From: Ciona savignyi
Lineage: Eukaryota; Chordata; Ascidiacea; Phlebobranchia; Cionidae
Length of the DNA stretch: 64,000 nucleotides
Assembly: GCA_000149265.1 (NCBI GenBank)
Contig: CH003241.1
Location: forward strand, 200,464-264,463
Direction of reading: 5' to 3'
The position numbers and the translations under genes were made by a program. This document shows positions 1 through 9,743 of the stretch, one piece after another. Positions within the stretch are counted from its first letter, which is position 1, and every line of letters starts with the position of its first letter. The notes below the pieces were generated by a model. The model was not told where the DNA came from and searched no databases. It was given only the letters and a program-made list of their open reading frames with translations.

Positions 1-380
1 TCAGAAATTATTAAGTCACAGATGCATTAATAGAATTGAATATGATAGTATCTTAAAAGGTAGGAAAATATAGTATACCTGGTGTATTTCGGAATATGCT
101 ATTGGGTATAAAGCATAAATATTCGATTCTACTCATTCACGTTTTTATCCAAAAAATTGGAGAGGTATTACATGGGACATCATTAGATTTCATATGGTCC
201 ATTTATTGGAGCTATTGCATTGTACTTTTTAGTATGGAGACAAATAGTCTTTCTTTGTTTAACTTTCAAACAAGGTTTTTAGTTAATATAATTGACTAAC
301 TAACATATGGTTTGTGAACCATTCTGCAAACGATGCACTACACAGTCAACCAGACGTCTGATTCACAGTGAAATAGGATG

Positions 381-479
381 GGGTGTATTCATGTTTATCT
401 ATGTGAATGGGAAAAAGGCAAGGGGCTTTAACACATGAGAAAAAGCGATGCACTAACCCACCAAGCTAATCGGTCAGAC
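381..479 (-). repeat. SINE-A fragment
   Basis: It carries the minus-strand tail half (CATGTTTATC..GTGAATGGGAAAA) joined directly to the tRNA-like head (ending in CCAAGCTAATCGGTC). The middle of the usual 295-bp unit is missing, so this is an internally deleted copy. Confidence 0.6.
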
Positions 480-1067
480 AACATATTGGGTTGAAGTGAA
501 ACAGTAGAAATGTCTCATCTCGTATTTATTGCGTGTAGATGGTTAGATATTAATTTGGATATAAAAAAAAACATTAAATGAAAATAAATACCATAAAAGT
601 ACATACTTCCATAAGAGATATTCTAAAAAAACATTACGTGAACCAACCTTAAGACTGTGAATTTCTCTATTTATTTTTCACCTAACTACAGTTTCTATAA
701 CTTTAGTTAAAAAACGGGAACTTAAATTCTAATAGTGTGCATAGTTCTATACAGCATGACCGTCTGTTTCAGAATCAGTACGTACGAACGTTTTATACCT
801 GGTGTGTCAGCAAAGTTTTTCTAATTACTTTTCATGTAGGGAATTCCCGACAAAAGGATGACGTCATAAAATTAATCCGGAGAAAAAGGCAGCCTTCTCA
901 TGCTTAGCAAATACGGCATGTAACTGCAAGCTCAGTGAAAATACAACCATTGGTTGTCAAGCGAAATGTTGTTGGGTTGAAACGAAGCTCTGGCTTTTCG
1001 GGTTGTGTCTTAAATACCTACGTGGTTGATCCAGGTGATTAATAGGTGTTTAATCAAGAACACCTGC

Positions 1068-1361
1068 CGAATAGTCTGATGGTTTGGTGCGTTGTTTTTC
1101 AGCCCAAGGGTTTCTGGCTCGAAATTGGTCGTTGGCTAGTCGGTTGTTTCCTTAGGCAAGGCACTTACCGGACATTGCCTAAACCCAGCGGATTAATGGG
1201 TTCTACCAATTTAAATGAACGTGCGATTCGTATACAACAAACTACAATAGCGCTGGTAACCCGACGGTGGGCGCGAGGTGATCTGACGTTTACTTGTGTG
1301 TTAAAGCTCCTTGGTTTTCCCATTCACGGGGATAAACATGAATATCTTATCATATCCCATA
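1068..1361 (+). repeat. SINE-A, near full length
   Basis: This copy of about 295 bp has the family landmarks in order. They are a tRNA-like head with a B-box-like GGCTCGAAATTGG, the CCTTAGGCAAGGCACTT block, GGATTAATGGGTTCTACC, the CCCGACGGTGGGCGCGAGGT block, GGTTTTCCCATTCACGGGGA, and an ATAAACATGAATATC tail running into ATCATATCCC. The 108-codon open frame across it is the SINE, not a gene. Confidence 0.85.
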
Positions 1362-1497
1362 AAACATCTTAATCATTTAAAACACACTACGATTGCTCCA
1401 GAAACCACACAAATGGCCCTGTATAATCTGGCAATTGCCGGTGTAATAACTCTTCTTGCGTAACCCCGTTAATTGGAATAAATCGTGAATTAATTAA

Positions 1498-1672
1498 TAG
1501 GATAGGATATTCTAGCTGTATCCGTGCAAATTAAAAAAGAAATGTAGTTATCACACGGGCAATCGTCAAATGACCTCGCGTTCGCCATCGCGTTACCGGA
1601 TCTATTGCAGTATATGTTGTATGTTTGAAACGTTCCTTCAATTTTGGTTGAACCCATTCTTCCACTTGTTTC
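1498..1672 (-). repeat. SINE-A, head-truncated
   Basis: On the plus strand it starts with GGATAGGATATTC and continues through the TTATCACACGGGCAATCGTC, GTTACCGG and CCTTCAATTTTGGTTGAACCCATT blocks, then stops before the tRNA-like head. This is the 3' half of the family on the minus strand. Confidence 0.75.
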
Positions 1673-2289
1673 GCGCAATGTCCACTAAGTACCCAAGGTT
1701 AAACTCGCACAGTGTGTTAAGTAGGCCTATTATATACTTTGATTTGTAATTCACCAATGTATTTTCTGTCTAAATGACGTTTCAAAAAACAAAAACGGGG
1801 CATTTCTATAAAAAAAACGACAAAAACGGTATGTTGTTTCTAGGCATCGATAGGTTTAGGTATTTTGTTTCGCAAGCAGCTCACCTAACAGCCGTTTGAC
1901 GGACGAACGACGCTGCATGGCACTAATGCAAGAATGAAAAACTTATGTTTTATTCCTGTGAATAAAACCACGCACGAGAGTCTGGTCGCTATCTAAACAA
2001 TCTAAACAATAAACATCCCGAAAACGTAGATTGCACGCTGTGGAGATACTCGTGGAGAGTGTCTGCCAGCACCCACCTAGTAGGGATACTACCCCAAGTG
2101 GATTAATTTCCACATTGCACGTAGGGGTTTTGGTCTGAGACCACCAACTCGCACTAAGTGCACAATTTTGCTTTTTTGGCTAATCACACAAAAAAGAAAA
2201 AGGGTGTTTTCGGATAAGACACTAATTTGATAACGCAAGAATGCACTGGATTTACAGTTTGTTTTAAAACTGTCTGTATCTCAACATTC

Positions 2290-2408
2290 AACATACTGCA
2301 AAAGCTTCCGTATCCCGACAGTCGGCGCGAGGTAATCCAGAGATTGTTGTGTGAAAACGACATTTTTATTTTTTACCAACGGAGATAAAACATGAATATT
2401 ATATCCTA
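2290..2408 (+). repeat. SINE-A 3' fragment
   Basis: It has ACTGCAAAAGCTTCCGTATC, CCCGACAGTCGGCGCGAGGT and a GATAAAACATGAATATTATA tail. The copy is diverged and lacks the 5' half. Confidence 0.6.
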
Positions 2409-3079
2409 TTTATTTATGTTTTATTCCAAATGGATGTGAAAACACAGGAGAGTTATTACAGCGTCAATCGTCAGATTACAGGCCACATTTCAACCCAACA
2501 ACTTATCGTTTGACAACGGGTATTATTAACTGAGCTTACAGACTGTATCAGCTAAGCTTGAAGAGACTGCCTTATTCTCTTCATCAATTTTATGACGCCA
2601 TCCAAATATGGGGAATTCCCTATATGAAAAGTTATTATGGAAACCTTGTTTATATTCTCGGGTATAAAACGTTTGTGCGTACAATCATAAAACAGAAGGT
2701 CATGGTGTATATATAGATCATCTCACACGATTAGAATTTAGATCCCGATTTTTAACTGAAGTTATAGAAATTGTAGGTAAGTGAAAAATAAATATAGTAA
2801 TTTATCGTATTAAACATGCTTCCGATAATGACGGACGACCATAATGGTCAATCAATCAAAAAATTGTATTCATTATTGTTGTGTGCCTTATTAATCGTTT
2901 CACGCTTACAATATTTAGAACTCTCAGTTAATTTCATAAGTACCGTACGCTCGCTATGGCAAGTATTAGAATATTTAGAGTATAAATGACCCCTGTGTGT
3001 TACGCTAACATCTGGGGTATTAGGCTACATAGACATAGTATAATAAGAAATCGGAATAGAAGCTTTTACAGTCACAACA

Positions 3080-3200
3080 CTACAGATTGTGCATCCTATA
3101 GCTGTTTTTGGGAGAAAGTTACCGATACGAAGGGGTAGCAGCTCAAAATGTATAAGTAAAAATCTGGAGGGTTTTGGGTTTAGGTTGCATATACACGCTG
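3080..3200. repeat. Unclassified repeat, shared with 49318-49437
   Basis: About 115 bp beginning GATTGTGCATC and ending GGAGGGTTTTGGGTT matches a segment in ENO4 intron 2, including the blocks AAGTTnCCGATnnnACGAAGGGGTA and TAAGTAAAAnTnTGGAGGGTTT. No terminal repeats or coding potential were seen. It is probably part of a larger dispersed element. Confidence 0.55.
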
Positions 3201-3373
3201 ATATTTCTTGTAGTAACCTACTTCTTACATTAAAACTCTAATTCCAATGACGGCATACCATGACAGACCATGATTTCAGGGAACTTGCTGGAAGGAATAT
3301 AAGGCCAAATATATGGGCAATTAAACTGTTTACATCCGCAGCGAACCCACTACAAAAGCTCCAGTAAAACGAC

Positions 3374-3490
3374 AGTGTTTTTTTGTTAGCCAAGTTTCGA
3401 ACTCATGATGGACTCTTCACCAGGACCGTATTTACATAAGAGTCGGTATATGTATCGGTCGCGGTAACCATTCAAACACACGACCGTACG
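3374..3490 (-). repeat. SINE-B (short tRNA-like SINE)
   Basis: On the plus strand it reads TTTTTTTG..AGCCAAGTTTCGAACTCATG..GACCGT..TATGTATCGGTCGCGGTAACCATTC. The reverse complement has an A-box-like GAATGGTTACCGCGACCG, a B-box-like GAGTTCGAAACTTGGCT and an A-rich end. Related copies lie at 13921, 30806, 33090 and 44166. Confidence 0.65.
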
Positions 3491-3749
3491 TAAGCCGACA
3501 GTGTACAAAAGATCTTCTGATTTTTTTGTAATAACGCCCCCTTGTGTATTCGCGAGTTAATCTGAAGATTACGCGTGTGACAACTTTGACAACTCTTCCT
3601 AGTTTTACCATTTATGGTGATAAAACATGGATTCGAAATCCTAATTATTGGCCATTTTGTTTGAAACTTAGTATTACATCCTCCAATAAAATATGCCATA
3701 TTAAAATTCCTTATATTGGTATGTCATCGAAATGCTAAGCCTGAGGCGG

Positions 3750-3862
3750 TCAAATGTGCAAAAACGCCAATCTCTTTAATGCGGCCATGCGTGCAAACAC
3801 GCCAATCTCTACATGCGCGTTTAGGTCAACAGTTGTTTTGCACTTGGGCATTAAAGAGACGA
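3750..3862. repeat. Imperfect inverted/direct repeat block
   Basis: A unit of about 30 bp with GTGCAAA(A/C)ACGCCAATCTCT occurs twice in direct order. TCTCTTTAATGC (about 3770) is mirrored by GCATTAAAGAGA (about 3850), and GTGCAAAAAC by GTTTTGCAC. It could fold into a long hairpin and may be a remnant of a MITE. No function is visible. Confidence 0.45.
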
Positions 3863-5678
3863 TTTTTTTTAGAAAACACCTTTCTTCTCGCAAGCGATTC
3901 GGGAAGGCAGGTCAACCGTTGAGAAAAAGGGTTCCCTTTGGCGTGGTCAGCTGTGAGTGGTCAAGAAAGTTAGGTTTCCTCAAGGGCGGTTTCAAAGAAC
4001 TATGAAACTTCAACTACCAATCATTTCGGTGATTGGTTACAACTGGGGCGTGAATTAGTTTAAAAGCACGAACATTGTCACCGAAAGAGTTGTTGGAGAT
4101 GTTGAGGAATTAAGAAAGTTCGAAAAGGGCGTCGGTTAAACAGAAGTAACAGATGGTTTTCCGGGGATCACATCAGCGCACGTTTTGCTGAAACGACAAA
4201 TACTGAGCACTACCGCAAATTAATTGATTGCCGCACATTGAACTGCATACGTTTAGCAATCAAATATTTATAGAGACAATAAACGCGTGGAATTGTCGAA
4301 AACGAATTAATTGTTTTGTTTGGCTATAACGATCTTGCATTAAAATAGCTATAACGCAAACGTATGAAATTTACTTAAGAGAATAAAGGAGTCAAAGGTT
4401 AAAAAGGCAAAAGTTAACCTCCATAACACCAGGGTGTAACTTGTAGCATATCGTATACAAATATGAGTTTTAAGTTATTCCATGTTCAAAATATTTTTAT
4501 GTTTTAAACGTCGCTTTTTGCGTTTGATGTTTTTCCCACGTGTTTTCTTACTTTTTACGCAATTATCACCTTGTACGGCTCTTTGTATTTCCTCTGGTTT
4601 AAATCATTAACATAGTTTTCCCACCTAATTCCCCAGAGTTAGTCAAACTTGCAGATGTGAAACGCCTCGCACGTAAACTTATCGCACCTCGTAAATTCCC
4701 TATATATTCTAGAAATTTGAATAGTGTAATATATAACCTACCTCAACCTCAAACGTAACTAGCGCCCGACTATATATAATTCGCATTTAGAATAAGTAAC
4801 CTGCATCACAAGTATTTGAAGACGTAAAATACAATTATACTAAACAAGGAATCAGATTTTGGATTTGAGAAAAGATTAAGCAACAAAGAAATATTGGATA
4901 CTATAATAATTAGTAGGCTTTCTGTGGAAGGTAGACTTTTCGCTGCGCAGCTCGCGATACATGCACCCGTTACCCGCCAAAACTGACAGGGCACCAGAAA
5001 AAGTATAGCGATGAAAGCGATTCATGATTTGTCGATTCATGTATATTCCGGTGCCCGAAACTACATTCTCTACATTGGTTAAAGTGCATTTCCACCAACC
5101 AACTCTCGATGTATACGAGGGAATTCCCGTAAACGAAACCTGTATGTGAAAGGTCATAGAATACTCCCCAAAGTTTAAACAACGGTATGTAACAAGATGG
5201 AACTTTAGTTAGACTATTACTTTTATGTTGGAGTACGACTATATGATTGTACAGTCTGAAATTATTTTCTTATTTGCCCTATGCAATTTGCGGTTGTTGT
5301 TTGTTGTCTTGTGCAAAGTAGTTAGCGGCCATTGCTTGTTGCGGCCTTGCGGAGACATGCATTGACGTCACAAACTTGTTTACGCGTTTTATCCAGCTAC
5401 TATGTCCGGAATTTTAGACAATTAAGCTATTTTAGACGGACTAATCTGTTGTTTTGCGCGTGTTTGTGAGGAATTTCCTCTGCTTTACAGGTCAATCGTT
5501 TTTGGGTTGTGTCAAGGACCAAAAACCGAGACAAGAAAACCACCATCTGTTCAGTCAAATTTGCTGCCAAAGCAATAGCATCTTTAGACTAAAACAAAAT
5601 CTTTGTTCTAAAATTGTAACCGAGTTTTCGTTTTATTGACTTCTTCCGTATTCAGCACAGTGTAATCGGTGCTTCTTA

Positions 5679-5881
5679 ATACTACAGGACGCTTGGATCA
5701 CATGGAGCGCTTAAATTGCTTGAATCGCTTGGAGCGCTTACTATACTTCGTAATTACAAAAGCCATGATATTAATGTTAGGGTTGGGGTTAAAGTTGGTT
5801 CTGGGGTTGAGATTAGTGTTTGGGACAGGGTTAGAATTACTTTCCATAGCAATCTAATTGATCCAAGCGGTCCTGTAGTAT
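5679..5881. mobile_element. Harbinger-like MITE (203 bp) with TTA target duplication
   Basis: The ends are inverted repeats of about 22-23 bp: left ATACTACAGGAC-GCTTGGATCA, and the right end, read in reverse complement, ATACTACAGGACCGCTTGGATCA. TTA lies immediately outside both ends (5676-5678 and 5882-5884), as expected for PIF/Harbinger-type insertions. The interior (about 5775-5850) is a G/T-rich segment starting GTTAGGGTTGGGGTTAAAG. It also occurs in repeats at 42.1 and 51.4 kb. There is no transposase, so the element is non-autonomous. Confidence 0.75.
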
Positions 5882-6104
5882 TTAGAGGCACTCCCCATTG
5901 TAATAGCCCCGGTAGACGCACGCTTGTCGTAAGTTAATCTGCCAATTGGTCGTTTTTTAAGGAGAAAAGAAATAGGATACTCTATCCTGTAAAGTGTAAC
6001 ACTTATTCCCTTACTTTGTTTTGTTTACAGGTTTAATCCCCTGGAGCAATCAAACGTATTAGAAAAAAGTCATCAGCCAAGTGGTTAAAATTGTCAAACA
6101 CATA

Positions 6105-9100
6105 ATGTCGAAAATCATGAATATTGGCCTGTCAGAAGAACAAAAAAACCTGCTGCAACAATTAAAAGAGGCAGTAAAAAAGGTTAGTGTGGTATTATAA
6201 TATTATCCCCTAAAGAAAGGTTGATCTTTTTTCCCCCTTTATGAGATATACTTCAATGGCAATGGAACTTGCTAGAACTGACTGATTAGCTTGATAGGTT
6301 TTTGCGTCCTTTTAGCTAAAGGGTTGCGGGTTGCAAAGTGGTCGCTAGCTAGTTGGTTGTGTCTTTAGGCAAGGCATTTAGCAGACATAGCACAAGCCAT
6401 TTTAAATGGATAGGATCTGGTTTCAAAAATCTTTCAACTGATTACCTAATGATCTAACTAACTAAGCTATTTGGCTGGACATAAAATATCATAAATTTAC
6501 AGAATGAAAATCTTCAGTATGTGGATAAGAAACTGAAATGTCGATTCTGCCACAAAGAATTTTCAGGTCCGAATTCATTTATTAAAGGATTAATACACTT
6601 GGATGGGGAACATAATGGGTAAGTAGTTACCATGTTGTAATTGCATTGTTTGTCGTGAAAGCATATTGGGTAACATGCAGTTAGTGGCAAGCTTTCTATG
6701 CTGTGTAACTCAATTATTCATTCAACAAATACTGTTTACAGAGTCAAAAATCCGTGACTAACCCTAACTAACGTTTACCGCGACCGTTTTCTATTAAACT
6801 GGCGTAGAGAGGAATAAAAAACAATTCTATTCATTGCAACCGTTTTAATCTGCACATGGCGAGTCCGAATACTGGAGTGTTTAGTATTTTATCCAAGCAT
6901 TTCTTTTTATCCAAGAATTTATTTTATATAGAATTCCCAAAGGTAACCGTTACCCTTAGACATACACAGTCACATACACTAGTGGTAACAATATTTCCCT
7001 TTAAACATGCACAATCACGAGGACCAATGGAAATAAAAAAATAAAACAATAAAATCAACTTTTAAACTAACAAATAACATGTCCGACCGGCTAATCTGGA
7101 GGTTAAGTGCGACGCCTTTTAACCGAAGGGTTGCAAACTCGCCGCTAGCTAGTTGGTTGTGTCCTTGGGCAAGGCACTTTGTATGGACATTTCCTGAACC
7201 CAGTGGAATGATGGGTTCTACTAAATTAAAGGAACGCCTCAATCATTAACAGCACATTGCAATAACTCTGGCAACCCGATGGTGGGTGCAATGTGATCTG
7301 ACAATTGCCCGTGTGTTAACCCCTTGGTTTTCCCATTCACGGGATAAACATGAATATCCTATCCTCCTATTCCAATTTGAATGATTAACATATTGTTCAG
7401 TAGGTGAATATGGAGGGCAACCTTCTAGATTAATTATATATTGATACTACTAGTAACTACTAATAGCAATTCTAATAGTTAAGTTTACGTTTTTCCCAGA
7501 AATTTATATTATTTTGTAGCCATGTGTATACACCCAAAGGTGATTTATCATGGCAGATAATGTTGTTGTTATTTTAATGTTTTGTTTTCACCATTGTACA
7601 TGTAAATAGTTATGTAAACCAGTCCACAATATCTAAATATTTCTGAAAAAACTACATAGTCACACGTCTTTTGGACAATATTTTGGTGCTGTTAAAGCAG
7701 ATAAAGCCATTAAATACTTTCTGAAGTTTTAGAGTGATTTTAAAATGCATATTCCATATACTAACACTGGTACTAGCTTATTTTCTTCCTCTTAGCCACT
7801 CTGTGTTTTCCTCAGCTGTTACAAAATTTTCATCTCTATTAGAATATAATACTTCATGTTTTATCACTGTGGAAATCGCAAGAAATTTATCTCACAGGGT
7901 AATAGGAAATATTAACTTGTACCCACCAATAGGGTATCGGAGCTCTTGAAGTATGTTGTATATGGTTTAAAATTTTGTTTTACCATAACCAATTACTGTA
8001 CTGAGTGCATGTGTGTTGCCCAAGAACAAAACCGACATGCAACCACTGGTTTCAAATTTCAACCATTTAGCTGCTGGCAGACAGACAAAGCACTAACAGA
8101 CTGAGCTAGGCGGACAGACAGTTGGATCATGTCACAAGTCCGAATGTTTAACTCTTTCTTCTAACATAGAAGTCATTGTTTGCTCTTATTTTGACTTTAC
8201 TTTTCAGGTTGTTAAAGGAGAGTCAGGTGCTGAAAGACAGCGATGCACAGACTGACACAGTTCCAACATGCGACCAGAGTTGCACTTTTCCAAGTCCTTC
8301 CCGCGAGATATCCAACAAAATGGTTGAAACACAGAATCCAGCAGAAAAACGTGAGCGTCCAAAATTACGTTTTTTCACATGTCTCTTCTTGACCTTTGGT
8401 TTTATTACAGAAAAATCGCCGAAGCCAGTTGTTCCAATTCCAGAGAAAATGCAACGCTACATTGGCTACTCACGTAAATAACTCCGCTCACGGTAGCGTC
8501 AGTGCGATAAAAAGCCCGTAATCCTTTCTTTTAATGCAGGAAGAAACGATCCCGTCTATGCATATTCGTGCAGATTGTGCGAGGAAAGAATAAGGAATAT
8601 AAAAATGGCTGTTGTTCATTTGATTAAGACGCATAATACGCCATTGAAGGGAAACCAAGATGACGAAGGTATGAACGAGTGCACGGACTCGAGATGGAAA
8701 AGTAGTAACAAACACTTCAAATTTGACGTTTCGAAAAGAAGCTTTATTATATTTCTAATCCAAAAAGTGTAAAATAGTGTGTTTTTGACTATCTTACAAA
8801 TCTATGTTTATATACGATTAAATGAATGTTTGAAATTGTATTCCTTCATTTTAGTGAAAAGCAATACACCAAAGAAACCAGTCGCCAAGCAGACTGCCCG
8901 AAAAAGGATCAACAGTTGCTCAAAAACTGCTTTTATTCAAAAGAACCGGGATAATTTGTTAAACTCTAATGGTGCAGCGTTCTTAAAACCATTATATGAT
9001 GCAGAGCAAGGTAAGTCTGTGAATTCTTCACAACTAACCGAGGATTTGACAAATCTGCCTAACCGAACCCAACTAACCGAGGATGCCACAAAAGTACTAA

Positions 9101-9558
9101 CCGAACCAAAGGGAACCCTTACTAAGCCCACTACTTCCAACAAAGAGCACGTGTGGGAGTACATACAAAAGGTGCACAAGCGACACTCGTCTGGTGACTC
9201 GCAACAGCCCCTGAAGTTGTGCCGAACGTTGACCAACCCAGAGAAGCACGAAACCCACGAGAAGGTTGCCGCAACAGCAAGTCTTCCGGCAAGGAGTTGC
9301 GACGTCCCGAAGCGTAAAGCGGCGCGGAAGACGACGCGTCCTAACAAGCCATCCCCGTCAAGCACGACGGCGAACTCCGCTCCTATTTACAAACTATTTG
9401 AAAGCACCAGTAGCAGCAAGCAGTTTTTAACCGATCTCACGCCAATCGTACCTTCTCCTGTCAAAGCTCAATTAGTGGCTCCGTACGAACCGGGAAAAAT
9501 CGTCCGTACGAAGAGAACAGGCCGCAAAAGTGCCCCGAGCAAGAAGGATTATAATTGA
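6105..9558 (+). CDS. C2H2-type zinc-finger protein, 410 aa, six coding exons; family not recognised
   Basis: Coding exons are 6105-6182, 6503-6618, 8208-8350, 8411-8473, 8540-8668 and 8855-9558. Phases agree at every junction (0,2,1,1,1) and the total is 1233 nt with a TGA stop. The start ATG follows a plausible acceptor at about 6030, so the 5'UTR may be spliced. Two single C2H2-like modules are visible: residues about 38-61 (C-R-F-C, then H-L-D-G-E-H) and about 147-167 (C-R-L-C, then H-L-I-K-T-H). The last exon (about 234 aa) is a low-complexity, Lys/Arg/Ser/Thr/Pro-rich tail with basic patches near residues 190 and 320 and at the C-terminus, which suggests a nuclear protein. The two separated fingers and disordered tail do not match a family I know, so nucleic-acid or protein binding is only an inference. 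Intron 3 (8351-8410) is 60 bp, has no stop in frame, and could be retained. Confidence 0.75.
6279..6390 (+). repeat. SINE-A head fragment in intron 1 of the zinc-finger gene
   Basis: It has the tRNA-like head (AGCTAAAGGGTTGCGGGTTGC, GGTCGCTAGCTAGTTGGTTG) and TCTTTAGGCAAGGCATTTAG, then loses similarity. About 90 bp downstream, a short stretch ending CTAACTAACTAAGCTATTTGG resembles the head in the opposite orientation. Confidence 0.6.
7080..7366 (+). repeat. SINE-A, full length, in intron 2 of the zinc-finger gene
   Basis: A complete copy runs from TCCGACCGGCTAATCTGG through CTTGGGCAAGGCACTTTG, GATGGGTTCTACT and GTTTTCCCATTCACGGGATA to the ATATCCTATCCTCCT tail. The minus-strand open frame over it is not a gene. 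Confidence 0.85.
8036..8120 (-). repeat. Probable SINE-A head remnant
   Basis: The plus strand shows CAACCACTGGTTTCAAATTT, then AAAGCACTAACAGACTGAGC, matching a diverged reverse complement of the tRNA-like head. It lies 90 bp before exon 3 of the zinc-finger gene. Confidence 0.45.
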
Positions 9559-9743
9559 ATAAAATTATAACAAGACTGGCAGATTTTTAAAGCTATTAAT
9601 GCAGTCAGCAGTCCTATAATCGTGTATATAGTTTTCACTTTTTTACACATCATGGCAGGACTACAGAACTTTTTTCTATCAAAAACTTCGTTATACTTGT
9701 TTTTAAAACTTTTTTTGTTTAATACATCCAAAGAGAAAATAAA
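9558..9743 (+). promoter_or_regulatory. 3'UTR with poly(A) signals of the zinc-finger gene
   Basis: AATAAA overlaps the TGA stop at 9558-9563 and a second AATAAA lies at 9738-9743. The downstream one fits an mRNA end better, because a 3'UTR of only a few bases would be unusual. Confidence 0.5.

Larger units (their letters stand above)
1..6030. other. Repeat-rich intergenic stretch without a supported gene
   Basis: No reading frame here has codon structure, splice sites or family similarity that I can support. The stretch holds SINE-A copies or fragments near 381-479, 1068-1361, 1498-1672 and 2290-2408, a SINE-B copy at 3374-3490, an inverted-repeat block at 3750-3862 and a Harbinger-like MITE at 5679-5881. 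Short open frames on the minus strand at 4806-5182 overlap in three frames and look like chance. The final bases (TTTGTTTACAG at about 6020-6030) are a good splice acceptor for the next gene's first visible exon. Confidence 0.6.

Noticed and set aside
1046-1372. 108-codon open frame
   Set aside because: It covers a SINE-A copy; the same peptide pieces recur at other SINE copies such as 44822 and 48405.
4806-5182. Overlapping minus-strand open frames
   Set aside because: Three frames open at once with no splice signals or recognisable motif. Treated as chance in a less AT-rich patch.
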